64,000 nt of DNA, from positions 930,001 to 994,000 of the forward strand of contig NZ_KB905899.1 in the NCBI RefSeq assembly GCF_000381085.1, written 5' to 3'. The notes under the pieces are model-generated. The model was not told the DNA's origin. It saw only the letters and a list, made by a program, of their open reading frames with translations, and ran no database searches. Position 1 is the first letter of the stretch. The number at the start of each line of letters is the position of its first letter. Origin of the DNA: Thiomicrorhabdus arctica DSM 13458. GTDB taxonomy: Bacteria; Pseudomonadota; Gammaproteobacteria; Thiomicrospirales; Thiomicrospiraceae. Below are positions 55,766 through 64,000 of this stretch, in pieces. Position numbers and translations under genes: made by a program.

Positions 55766-56508
55766 CCAAGTTCCATCTGTAACACCAGCGTGCCCTTGAC
55801 GAACTGCAGTGGCGTGTTAACTCGATTGAATACAATGCTTTTAAAAATTAGCATAAAACTGAAAGTATGCTTATTATTTAACAAGTTATGAGGGAAATAT
55901 AACATGGTCAATTAACCTTATTTTTAGGACCTTGTATTTAAAAAAGGAACACTGTTTCGTTAACCTTTACGGTCATTAAAAGCCGCTTCACATTAAGTAT
56001 TTTTACCAATAAATAAAGCTCGGCCAATATATCAAATTAATGCTGGGTTTGGTAGTTTATTCTGTTATGACACTCCTGCTTTGGAATGCTTTTTAAAAGT
56101 AACCTAGCTTGATTATTTTTAAAAAGGACATTTAAAATAACTCAAAATTAACAGGTAACACCCTCTTTTTTACTTGGTAATTTTATTTTGGAGTGGTTTT
56201 TAAGGATAGAGGCCATCCCTAAACAAAAGTTGGGAGGAGTAACTTTTTTCATTATAAGTGGCTTGTTGATATTGGAGATTTAGAACATTCTGAAATAGTG
56301 GGTTCCGTTGGATTCGTTATCGTAGGTTAGCTAAAGTTTGATTAAAGTCTTGATACATTCCCGCGAAACATGACCTAAACCTTAAGATGTCAGTAATCAC
56401 ATGATGAACGATTAATATCTTATTTCATTCGGCGTATAGTGAAGGTGAGTGCGTAAATTCACTCAGGATTATTTCAATTTTATTCTATGACTAATTCAGA
56501 GGTGACAT
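55766..56508. other. Long intergenic region with repeat copy B
   Basis: About 740 bases between divergent genes. Repeat B (55992-56060) is the only element seen. No RNA or gene recognised. Confidence 0.5.
55992..56060 (+). repeat. Dispersed intergenic repeat, copy B
   Basis: ATTAAGTATTTTTACCAA, GGCCAATATATCAAATTAATG and GGGTTTGGTAGTTTAT match copy A block for block. Upstream CGTTAACCTTT also lines up with CGTTAGCCTTT near copy A. Confidence 0.6.
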
Positions 56509-56733
56509 ATGAAAAAACAACTGATTGCACTACTTATGGGTGTGGCTTTTACCTCCTCAGCTTTCGCATTAGATCAAAGTCCAGTTGACGTTAAAGGCTC
56601 AGGCGCCGCGATGGAACAGGGCTTTGAGGCTTGGGCAAAAGATGTTTTAAACTATGGAGGAAAAGGCGGACAGGTTCTTGCAGGTGAAGTGAAGGCATGG
56701 GTTCAGGACTATAATAAAATGCCTCACACCTAA
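56509..56733 (+). CDS. Small secreted protein, function unknown
   Basis: 74 residues. A clear signal peptide MKKQLIALLMGVAFTSSAFA with cleavage after Ala20 and an AGAGGTGAC ribosome site. The mature ~54-residue chain (LDQSPVDVKGSGAAMEQGFEAWAKDVLNYGG) is neutral, helical and rich in Gly. No family recognised. It is the only plus-strand gene among minus-strand accessory genes. Confidence 0.65.
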   Translation: MKKQLIALLMGVAFTSSAFALDQSPVDVKGSGAAMEQGFEAWAKDVLNYGGKGGQVLAGEVKAWVQDYNKMPHT

Positions 56734-57040
56734 GATAAATGCCCTCTTATTTCACTCTCTCTTTTAAGACTGCAAAGACGACATTAAGAGCGACCCTATT
56801 CTATTGACCGTATGCTATTAATAGGGAAGCTCCTTATCCGGTTCCAGAATTGTTCATTTAACAAAGTGGTGGTTTTGAAACTGACCAGGCCTGGTCAGAT
56901 TTAAAACGAAACGTTTTTTGAATGGTAAAGGACTAATGTTTTGACGATATCCTTGTTTATATGATCTAGCAAAACTTAAAAATCGTGCCTGCCCCCATTT
57001 ATTCTGATGGGTATCATAGCCTTTGGTTTTTCAAGGATTC
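56734..57040. other. Intergenic region with palindrome copy 7
   Basis: Just over 300 bases between convergent genes. Only the palindrome is noted; no attC-like site is seen here at the 3' side of the 57041-57598 gene. Confidence 0.5.
56881..56898. repeat. Iterated palindrome, copy 7 (18-bp dyad)
   Basis: Core at 56884-56895 extended by CTG/CAG to a perfect 18-bp dyad. Confidence 0.9.
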
Positions 57041-57598
57041 TCACCCTGCCTCTATCCCGCTTAATACCTTATAAAACGCGTCATACAAATCCCTCAACAC
57101 TTCCGGATCGATAACGCCTTTTTCTATGGTGAATTCCAAGAAAGGCTCCTTCTCTTTTTGACCGTCTACAGGATGATGTGTAATGTGTAATGCAAACCGG
57201 GATAGTGACTGAAATAACTCTCTAACGTTTACGTCAGAGAATATCCGACGCGTTCGTTCCCGGTCATTCGTTTTTATGATGAGTGCTTCATCAAATTCCG
57301 GGTAACCAATCACCACATCCTCCATGCCGAAAAACTTTTCGACTGTGTCTATGAAATCTTGGTGATGCAGAGCAAGACGAAAGTCATGTTCCGATGCAAC
57401 AGGCGCTTCAAAAGAAGTTAACTCATAACCGCTTTCAAAACCACCGCCCAGATCAATATCAATCACCAGTTCCACTTTCCTCCCGTCTTGCACCAGAAAG
57501 ACGTTGTAATTATAAATTTCTTGGCCAGATAGATCATCAGATACCTGCTGCCAGATATCATCTGTAGTGCTACCAGAGATCTGTTTTGTTGCTGCCAT
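57041..57598 (-). CDS. Hypothetical cytoplasmic protein downstream of an attC-like site
   Basis: 185 residues from the ATG at 57598, which has AGGA at 8 bases. No family recognised. Predicted alpha/beta, soluble, with IGYPEFDEALIIKTNDRERTRRIFSDVNVRELFQSL and a segment LHITHHPVD. No signal peptide. It lies 190 bases downstream on the minus strand of a site that resembles an integron attC, so it could be an acquired cassette gene. Possibly a stand-alone effector or immunity-type protein, but nothing decides this. Confidence 0.6.
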   Translation of the reverse strand: MAATKQISGSTTDDIWQQVSDDLSGQEIYNYNVFLVQDGRKVELVIDIDLGGGFESGYELTSFEAPVASEHDFRLALHHQDFIDTVEKFFGMEDVVIGYPEFDEALIIKTNDRERTRRIFSDVNVRELFQSLSRFALHITHHPVDGQKEKEPFLEFTIEKGVIDPEVLRDLYDAFYKVLSGIEAG

Positions 57599-57786
57599 AT
57601 GTTTCATCCTTTTAAAATACCTGAATAACCTTAGTCGTTAGTTTTACTTTCTAAAACGAGCCATCCATGAGGGCTAGCTTAGACAGTAGAACAGCAATGG
57701 TAGCCACCACTACGATCCAGAATAACCAGTCAAGCTATAGTGGTGTTGTCACTTTGTCCAATTGCGTTTACCTGCAAATTATGCAG

Positions 57787-57839
57787 GCCTAACGTTAGAA
57801 CTAAACGGCTGCGCAGTCGGGTTAAGTGAGTTGTTAGAC
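57787..57839 (-). other. Integron attC-like recombination site
   Basis: On the minus strand the site reads from R'' GTCTAAC to R' GTTAGGC, both fitting RYYYAAC and GTTRRRY. Inner arms are ACTTAACCC and an imperfect partner. From memory, the first 24 bases are about 80% identical to the attC of aadA1 cassettes. At 53 bp it is slightly shorter than the usual 57-bp minimum. No integrase gene, attI, or second canonical attC is visible. Confidence 0.5.
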
Positions 57840-57952
57840 AAAGCCTACAGAACAATTGCGGTAATTTTGCGACCAAAGTTCAATGTTTTATTGTTGTTAG
57901 CTGGCAATTAACTGTACAGATAAGTACGTAATTTGTAAAGAAGGTATTTATA

Positions 57953-57974
57953 AACTGACCAGGCCTGGTCAGTT
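57953..57974. repeat. Iterated palindrome, copy 8 (22-bp dyad)
   Basis: Core at 57958-57969 extended by AACTG/CAGTT into a perfect 22-bp dyad. Confidence 0.9.
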
Positions 57975-58047
57975 CTTGCGGGCTTTTGATTTTGGAATAG
58001 TTTAAAACGTTAAGAGAAACCGACGTGTCGTTTTTAGAAATTGAAAT

Positions 58048-58090
58048 TAAAGGGTAGCGCTTGCAACTTGAACCTAAGGCGTCCCCTTTA
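58048..58090. mobile_element. Solo IS30-family end inside a TAAAGGG/CCCTTTA dyad
   Basis: CTTGCAACTTGAACCTAAG (58060-58078) is identical to 19 bases of the IS30-type ends at 60.9 and 61.95 kb. It is flanked symmetrically by TAAAGGG and CCCTTTA. It looks like a scar or a hot-spot target; IS30-type elements prefer palindromic targets. Confidence 0.65.
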
Positions 58091-58240
58091 TCATTCACCT
58101 TCACACTCTTTTATTGACATACAGAGCCTTGTCATAAAACAGTAATTTTAAGATGCACTCATGTCACATTACCCCCTACTTAGATATCTTATAATCTTCG
58201 CAAAACCGTTAACCACTACTCTCCACGAGTGCTTGTGGTT

Positions 58241-58335
58241 TTCTCTATTTTTAGGCCAAACTTGGTGTGAACCAAGGACGGAAAGTCATGGATCTTTTAC
58301 TCAGTATAAAGACCGCCAGACTGCAAAGTAAGAGA
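58241..58335 (+). promoter_or_regulatory. c-di-GMP-I (GEMM-I) riboswitch
   Basis: The sequence shows the GEMM order of elements: GGCCAAAC, a P2 hairpin CTTGGT with the GNRA loop GTGA and ACCAAG, then GACGGAAAGTC (tetraloop receptor, consensus GACGCAAAGCC), a variable P3 and the closing GCCAGACTGC (consensus GCCAGGTTGC). P1 can form between TCTCTATTTTTAGGC and GCAAAGTAAGAGA. The 3' strand of P1 overlaps AAGAG, which can pair with CTCT just downstream to form a T-tailed terminator, so ligand probably controls read-through into the MCP gene. Position 90-150 bases upstream of a chemoreceptor is typical for this class. Confidence 0.82.
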
Positions 58336-58486
58336 CGCTAATCTAACCTCTGCCTTATTTTGTCCTTTTTTATAAGAATCAATTTGAATAAGAAACCTAA
58401 CTCTCATCAATTAAATCGCCATTAAATTTACATGAACAAACAATTAAATTTGGTTCTCTGGGAACATTCAAAATACAGGAAGAATT

Positions 58487-60781
58487 ATGCGAAACAACGG
58501 CACAGTTACACAGAAAGAATACGATTTAGAGCCGGGCATCACCATCGTCTCTAGAACCGACACCCATGGCAATATCCTCTCTGCAAATGACGCATTTATT
58601 GAAGCAAGTGGTTATGAGTGGAGTGAACTAGTGGGTCAGCCGCATAATATGTTAAGACACCCAGATGTTCCAGAAGCTGTTTTCAAAGATTTCTGGCAAA
58701 CGTTACAAGCTGGGAAGCCTTGGACACAAACTGTTAAAAATCGTCGTAAAAATGGCGACCACTATTGGGTTGTAGCAAATGCCACTCCCATCTTCGAAAA
58801 AGGTGTTATCACCGGATATATGTCTGTTAGAACGGCCACCACTGTAGTTCAAAAATCTGCAGCCGAACAAGCTTACCGTGATATTGGGGCCGGCAAGATA
58901 AAATTAGTGAATGGAAATATTGCTACATTTAAAGATAAGATGAAACCCACACGCTACTTGAATGCATCACAACTAATTATCACACTCTCGACTCTGCTAC
59001 TTTTATCTGCATCCACCCCAATGGTATTCCAACATATTTTTGAAATCATCCCTCAAGGCGTTTTTGAAGTATTTAATACCCTCTTAGTGGCATTAATTAT
59101 TCTATCGGCCAGTAGCAATTCTAAGCAGCTCAAACTTTTAAATATGCACATTACCAATATATCTTCTGGAAATTTTAATAACCATATAGAATCAAAAGGT
59201 ACCAGTTTGGTATCAAACATTTTAGGACGTCTCCACTCTTTACAAATTAAATTTGGTGCGGATATGGATGATGTGAAAGCATCGTTGAAAAGCTCACAAC
59301 GTATTGAAAGCGCCCTAAGTGCAACCTCTTCCAACATTATGGTCATTGATCAATTCCATAGCATTATTTTCATGAACAACTCGGCTGTAGACATGTTTAA
59401 GTCCGTTGAAAAAGAGCTACAGAAAGACCTACCCAGCTTCAACTCCAATCATTTGATCAGACAAAACTTCGATATTTTTCATAAAAATCCAGAGCAGCAA
59501 AGAAAAACGTTAGAAACCCTAACAGACACTTATAAAACGCGCATTACCAATTCTGGCGTTATTTTAGATTTAGTCATTGACCCTATCTGGGACGAAAACA
59601 ATGAACGACTCGGCACCGTTGTTGAGTGGAAAAATATGACCGAACAGCTCGCGATCGAAGCCAATATTGAGAAAATTGTTGAAAATGCGTCTCAAGGTTT
59701 ACTCAGTGGTCGAATTCAAGATAATCAGTTAAACGGGTTTGAGAAAAAACTATCCGTCTCAATTAACAGTTTGCTTGAAAGCTTCTCTGGAACCACTCAA
59801 ATGTTGAACTCGATTCTTTCAAGCATGAGTAATGGAGATATGACTCAACGCATTGAAGGTGACTATATAGGTGAGCTTTTAGATATGAAAATTGCCGTTA
59901 ATCTTGCACTAACAAATATTGAGACTACTTTAGGCCACGTTAAAATTGGCGCGGAATCTATTGATAACATGACAAATGAAGTTGCCGTATCTAGTGATGA
60001 TTTATCACAAAGAACACAACAACAAGCCACCTCATTGGAGCTCACAGCAACCAGCATGGAAGAGCTAACGTCAACAGTACAACAATCTAGCAAGAACACC
60101 GAGCAAGCCAATATACTCGCACACAATGCTGCGACAGAGGCAAAAGAAGGCATTATTGTTATGAGCCGCACCATTGAAGCGATGAATGAAATCACCGCGT
60201 TAAGTAAAAAAATCGGTGAAATCACCAGCGTGATTGATAGCATTGCATTCCAAACCAACCTACTGGCTTTGAATGCCGCGGTTGAAGCCGCACGAGCGGG
60301 AGAGCATGGTCGAGGTTTTGCAGTCGTTGCCGGAGAAGTAAGAAACCTTGCTCAAAAGTCAGCCAGTGCCGCAAAAGACATCTCAACTTTAATCGGATCC
60401 GCCACTCAGAAAATTGAAAGCGGAACTGAATTGGTAGAGCAAACCAACGTTATGTTTGAAGGCATGGTAGGTAAAATTAATGAAGTAGAAAGCCTAGTCT
60501 CAGAAATTGCAGCCACGGCTCATGAGCAAAATAAAGGTTTGGAGAAAATAAACACAGCTATTTCACAATTAGACCAAACAACTCAACAGAATGCGGCCTT
60601 AGTAGAGGAACTCTCATCTACTGCGGGTAATATGCATGATGCCGCGAATCAGCAATCACAATTTATTGAATGTTTTAAAATTAACACGAGCCGAGAAAGT
60701 TTAGCGAAGCCCTCAGTAAATGACATGACCCGTCCTCATGTAAGACAACCAAAGCGTCTGGCATTGGCAAGTGCGGCCTGA
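58487..60781 (+). CDS. PAS-containing methyl-accepting chemotaxis protein, riboswitch-controlled
   Basis: 764-residue Aer-like receptor. PAS1 (~20-118: NDAFIEASGYEWSELVGQPHN), two helices (~158-205), PAS2 (~270-390), and the signalling bundle with hairpin [24 protein letters not shown] (~595-620). Residue DPIWDENNERLGTVVEWKNMTEQ resembles the equivalent segment of the 16.5-19.1 kb receptor, with which it shares overall plan, but there is no CZB-like tail. It ends with a short basic RQPKRLALASAA tail. Under control of the c-di-GMP riboswitch upstream. Confidence 0.93.
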   Translation: MRNNGTVTQKEYDLEPGITIVSRTDTHGNILSANDAFIEASGYEWSELVGQPHNMLRHPDVPEAVFKDFWQTLQAGKPWTQTVKNRRKNGDHYWVVANATPIFEKGVITGYMSVRTATTVVQKSAAEQAYRDIGAGKIKLVNGNIATFKDKMKPTRYLNASQLIITLSTLLLLSASTPMVFQHIFEIIPQGVFEVFNTLLVALIILSASSNSKQLKLLNMHITNISSGNFNNHIESKGTSLVSNILGRLHSLQIKFGADMDDVKASLKSSQRIESALSATSSNIMVIDQFHSIIFMNNSAVDMFKSVEKELQKDLPSFNSNHLIRQNFDIFHKNPEQQRKTLETLTDTYKTRITNSGVILDLVIDPIWDENNERLGTVVEWKNMTEQLAIEANIEKIVENASQGLLSGRIQDNQLNGFEKKLSVSINSLLESFSGTTQMLNSILSSMSNGDMTQRIEGDYIGELLDMKIAVNLALTNIETTLGHVKIGAESIDNMTNEVAVSSDDLSQRTQQQATSLELTATSMEELTSTVQQSSKNTEQANILAHNAATEAKEGIIVMSRTIEAMNEITALSKKIGEITSVIDSIAFQTNLLALNAAVEAARAGEHGRGFAVVAGEVRNLAQKSASAAKDISTLIGSATQKIESGTELVEQTNVMFEGMVGKINEVESLVSEIAATAHEQNKGLEKINTAISQLDQTTQQNAALVEELSSTAGNMHDAANQQSQFIECFKINTSRESLAKPSVNDMTRPHVRQPKRLALASAA

Positions 60782-60814
60782 AAACTTTCTAACCAAAAAC
60801 CTAAACAGTATAAA

Positions 60815-60875
60815 TTGATTGAATCAGTCTTGTCGAATCATATTAACAGTGTTGCACTTGCAACTTGAACCTAAG
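60815..60875 (+). mobile_element. Relic of the right end of a second IS30-family copy
   Basis: 61 bases identical, with a single mismatch, to positions 61910-61970 (the transposase C-terminus plus right inverted repeat). It ends 13 bases before the left end of the intact element, so the two ends face each other as an almost perfect hairpin. It lies just after the MCP stop. Confidence 0.9.
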
Positions 60876-60888
60876 TTTCACAAAAAAG

Positions 60889-61970
60889 CTTAGGTTCAAG
60901 TTGCAAGTGCAACACATTCAATCAGAATGTATACATGAGCAATTATTATCATTTAAGTCCTGAAGAACGCGCGATCCTTATGATTAAACATCATCAAGGC
61001 CATTCAACCAGATCAATCGGTCGGTTTCTAAACCGTTCGGCCTCGACAATCTGTAGAGAATTGAACAGAAACTCAACTAATAAAGATTCTGGTTACTGTG
61101 CGAGCACTGCGGGTCGTCAATATTTTCAAAGCCGTAAGCGCTCTGTTAGACAGCCAAAACTCATTCCTAATACTCCATTGTACGATAAAGTTAAAGCATG
61201 GTTAACTTACAAACAATGGTCTCCTATGCAAATATCTGGCACACTTAAACGTCTTTATCCAAATCAAAGTGATATGCAAGTGAGCCATGAAACCATCTAT
61301 ACCTGTATTTATGCTCATCCTAAAGGTGAGCTTAAAAAAATGATGGTTCAATCCTTACGCAGAGCTAAATCAAAAAGAGGCCCTAGAGGCTCTAAAACCA
61401 GTAATTACAATAGTGTTAAGCTGACGGAAGATCAGAAAATAGAGAACCGTCCCGTTGAAATCAATGACCGTATTTTAGAAGGACACTGGGAAGGTGATTT
61501 AATTGTAGGGTCAAAAAATCAATCTTGTGTTGGAACATTGGTGGAACGCAAAACAGGGTTTCTAGCTTTATGTAAAATGGCGAGTAAAAGTGCCTTGGAT
61601 GTGCGTACTGGTTTTGAATTACAGATGAAAAAGTTGCCAGATTTTTTACGGTTGTCGATGACTTACGATAGAGGTTCTGAGATGTCTCAACATCCGATTA
61701 TGTCTCAGAACTTAGATATGAAAGTCTACTTTGCTGACCCACACTCTCCGTGGCAAAGAGGGTCGAATGAAAACATCAACGGGCTACTACGGCAATACTT
61801 ACCAAAAGGCACCGATTTAAAACAGCACAGCCAAGGCGATTTAGATAAGATTGCTTGGCTACTAAATACTCGCCCAAGAAAAAGATACGAATTTAGAACG
61901 CCGCAAGAGTTGATGGAATCAGTCTTGTCGAATCATATTAACAGTGTTGCACTTGCAACTTGAACCTAAG
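60889..61970 (+). mobile_element. IS30-family insertion sequence, intact
   Basis: 1082 bases with 27-bp perfect inverted repeats (CTTAGGTTCAAGTTGCAAG... at 60889-60915 and its complement at 61944-61970). One transposase gene; its stop lies within the right repeat. No clear target duplication is visible on the outside (AG left, CG right), consistent with the disturbed left flank. Confidence 0.92.
60935..61963 (+). CDS. IS30-family transposase
   Basis: Full-length (342 residues) DDE transposase. An N-terminal helix-turn-helix (LSPEERAILMIKHHQGHSTRSIGRFLNRSASTICRELNRN) is followed by an integrase core with the triad Asp188 (EGHWEGDLIVG), Asp245 (TYDRGSE) and Glu279 (PWQRGSNENINGLLRQYLP), the IS30 signature. 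Open and undamaged, so likely active. Start at 60935 lies just inside the left inverted repeat. Confidence 0.96.
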   Translation: MSNYYHLSPEERAILMIKHHQGHSTRSIGRFLNRSASTICRELNRNSTNKDSGYCASTAGRQYFQSRKRSVRQPKLIPNTPLYDKVKAWLTYKQWSPMQISGTLKRLYPNQSDMQVSHETIYTCIYAHPKGELKKMMVQSLRRAKSKRGPRGSKTSNYNSVKLTEDQKIENRPVEINDRILEGHWEGDLIVGSKNQSCVGTLVERKTGFLALCKMASKSALDVRTGFELQMKKLPDFLRLSMTYDRGSEMSQHPIMSQNLDMKVYFADPHSPWQRGSNENINGLLRQYLPKGTDLKQHSQGDLDKIAWLLNTRPRKRYEFRTPQELMESVLSNHINSVALAT

Positions 61971-62180
61971 CGATACCCTTTTAACTCTTGCCGTAATTAA
62001 AAACAACCCATCCACAAGTGATTTCACCATCCCACTTAATGTCATCCAATGTAACAAACTAACCAACTCTTTAATAGGTTAAGGCTCTATTTAAAATAGT
62101 TAATATCATCCCCTTCTCTCACTACTATTCATTGTTTCTCTTTACCCTTTAAAGCATAAATAGCCCAAGGTCTTTTAAGG

Positions 62181-62186
62181 TATAAT
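62181..62186 (+). promoter_or_regulatory. Possible -10 element of purB
   Basis: A perfect TATAAT lies 60 bases before the purB start. No good -35 hexamer is found at the right distance. Confidence 0.35.
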
Positions 62187-62233
62187 AAGCGCCATTAAAA
62201 TTACTGTACTTTTCTACTCAAGTTTATACTTAA

Positions 62234-63646
<1,413 letters not shown>

Positions 63647-63789
63647 TTACGTTTAGTTCACCGCTATAGCACGTTACTTCTTCGTCAGAATCGGTTGTGT
63701 ACACTTGTACACGCCCTCTTTCTTCCTCGATTTAACGCACTCTATCAACGAACTAATTCGCAATTTAATATCCTAGTTTAGAAGATTTT

Positions 63790-63831
63790 AAAACCCACCA
63801 GGCCTGGTCAAACAGCTTGAGTGGGTTTTTT
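63790..63831 (+). terminator. Terminator of purB with palindrome in its loop
   Basis: A 9-bp stem AAAACCCAC / GTGGGTTTT followed by a T-tract; the 22-base loop contains palindrome copy 9 (63797-63808, which overlaps the last base of the stem). Confidence 0.9.
63797..63808. repeat. Iterated palindrome ACCAGGCCTGGT, copy 9
   Basis: Exact core copy located within the loop region of the purB terminator. Confidence 0.9.
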
Positions 63832-63870
63832 GTTTGTTTCACCAACACACTACTTGAATGAGAACTCCTG

Positions 63871-64000
63871 ATGATTCAATTTAACGATACTGATTTAAAA
63901 ACTTTTTTGAATGAATTCTGGCAGAAGAAACCCTTAGTGATTCGAAATGCCCTGCCTGATTTTGAATCGCCTGTTTCGGCTGAGGAACTGGGGGGGCTGT
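63871..64000 (+). CDS. Cupin-fold 2-oxoglutarate oxygenase, RoxA/YcfD-like (partial)
   Basis: The window ends inside this gene. The first 43 residues, MIQFNDTDLKTFLNEFWQKK then PLVIRNALPDFESPVSAEEL, match the start of JmjC-type ribosomal oxygenases (E. coli YcfD/RoxA hydroxylates an arginine of ribosomal protein L16). Catalytic His/Asp residues lie beyond the edge. Position after purB supports the call. Confidence 0.75.
   Translation, partial: MIQFNDTDLKTFLNEFWQKKPLVIRNALPDFESPVSAEELGGL

Larger units (their letters stand above)
57599..58240. other. Intergenic region with attC-like site, palindrome and IS end scar
   Basis: No coding gene. It contains the CCTGCA/TGCAGG dyad (57771-57787), the attC-like site (57787-57839), palindrome copy 8 and a 19-bp IS30-end match. 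A hairpin AACCAC...GTGGTT with inner ACTC...GAGT (58211-58240) directly precedes the riboswitch and may end any upstream transcript. Confidence 0.55.

Overview
The window looks like chromosome of a mesophilic gammaproteobacterium, most likely a sulfur-oxidising autotroph of the Thiomicrospira / Hydrogenovibrio / Thiomicrorhabdus group. This is inferred from the gene families, the uvrC-pgsA-tRNA(Gly-Cys-Leu) synteny shared with other gammaproteobacteria, the many PAS-MCP, GGDEF and EAL proteins, and the modest GC content. No taxonomic marker such as rRNA is present, so the genus is a guess.

Layout. 0-15 kb is housekeeping: nadC, a Kef-type antiporter, pgeF, rluD, bamD, nadE, sucCD, a PP0621-type membrane protein, an FKBP isomerase, a GGDEF protein, small lipoproteins and a glycosyltransferase. 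15-21 kb holds two lipoprotein c-type cytochromes, a PAS-MCP with a degenerate zinc-binding tail, an EAL gene broken at a G6 tract, and a membrane sensor. 21-27.5 kb is a nitrate-uptake locus (nrtA-nrtB-nrtD) with a NasS-like sensor and two ANTAR antiterminators. A sigma54-type promoter and a leader with an ANTAR two-hairpin motif overlapping a terminator can be read directly upstream of nrtA. 27.9-31.1 kb is a gnd-zwf-pgl operon. 31.3-42 kb holds a GH17-GT2 glucan synthase, three tRNAs, pgsA, uvrC, an SppA-like peptidase, a lipoprotein and acnB.

42-58.4 kb is an accessory region with long intergenic gaps. Most genes lie on the minus strand: DUF2254, GlsB/YeaQ, DUF3185, an APC permease, a 22-residue-repeat protein, a coupled ATP-grasp / papain-like pair, NRAMP, an HDAC-like amidohydrolase and an orphan protein. 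The gaps carry a diverged repeat family (at least five copies, one orientation), an integron attC-like site, small tandem repeats and a palindromic motif. A c-di-GMP-I riboswitch precedes a second PAS-MCP at 58.5 kb. An intact IS30-family element follows, abutting a relic of another copy. purB and the start of a RoxA/YcfD-type hydroxylase close the window.

Two signals cut across the genes. A 12-bp palindrome, ACCAGGCCTGGT, occurs nine times exactly and at least four more times nearly so, in genes and gaps alike; in several gaps it is extended by covarying flanks to 14-22 bp. Second, the minus-strand accessory genes, repeats and attC-like site together suggest a decayed cassette-type array. 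The ATP-grasp / papain-like pair inside it is the best candidate for an undescribed enzymatic system.
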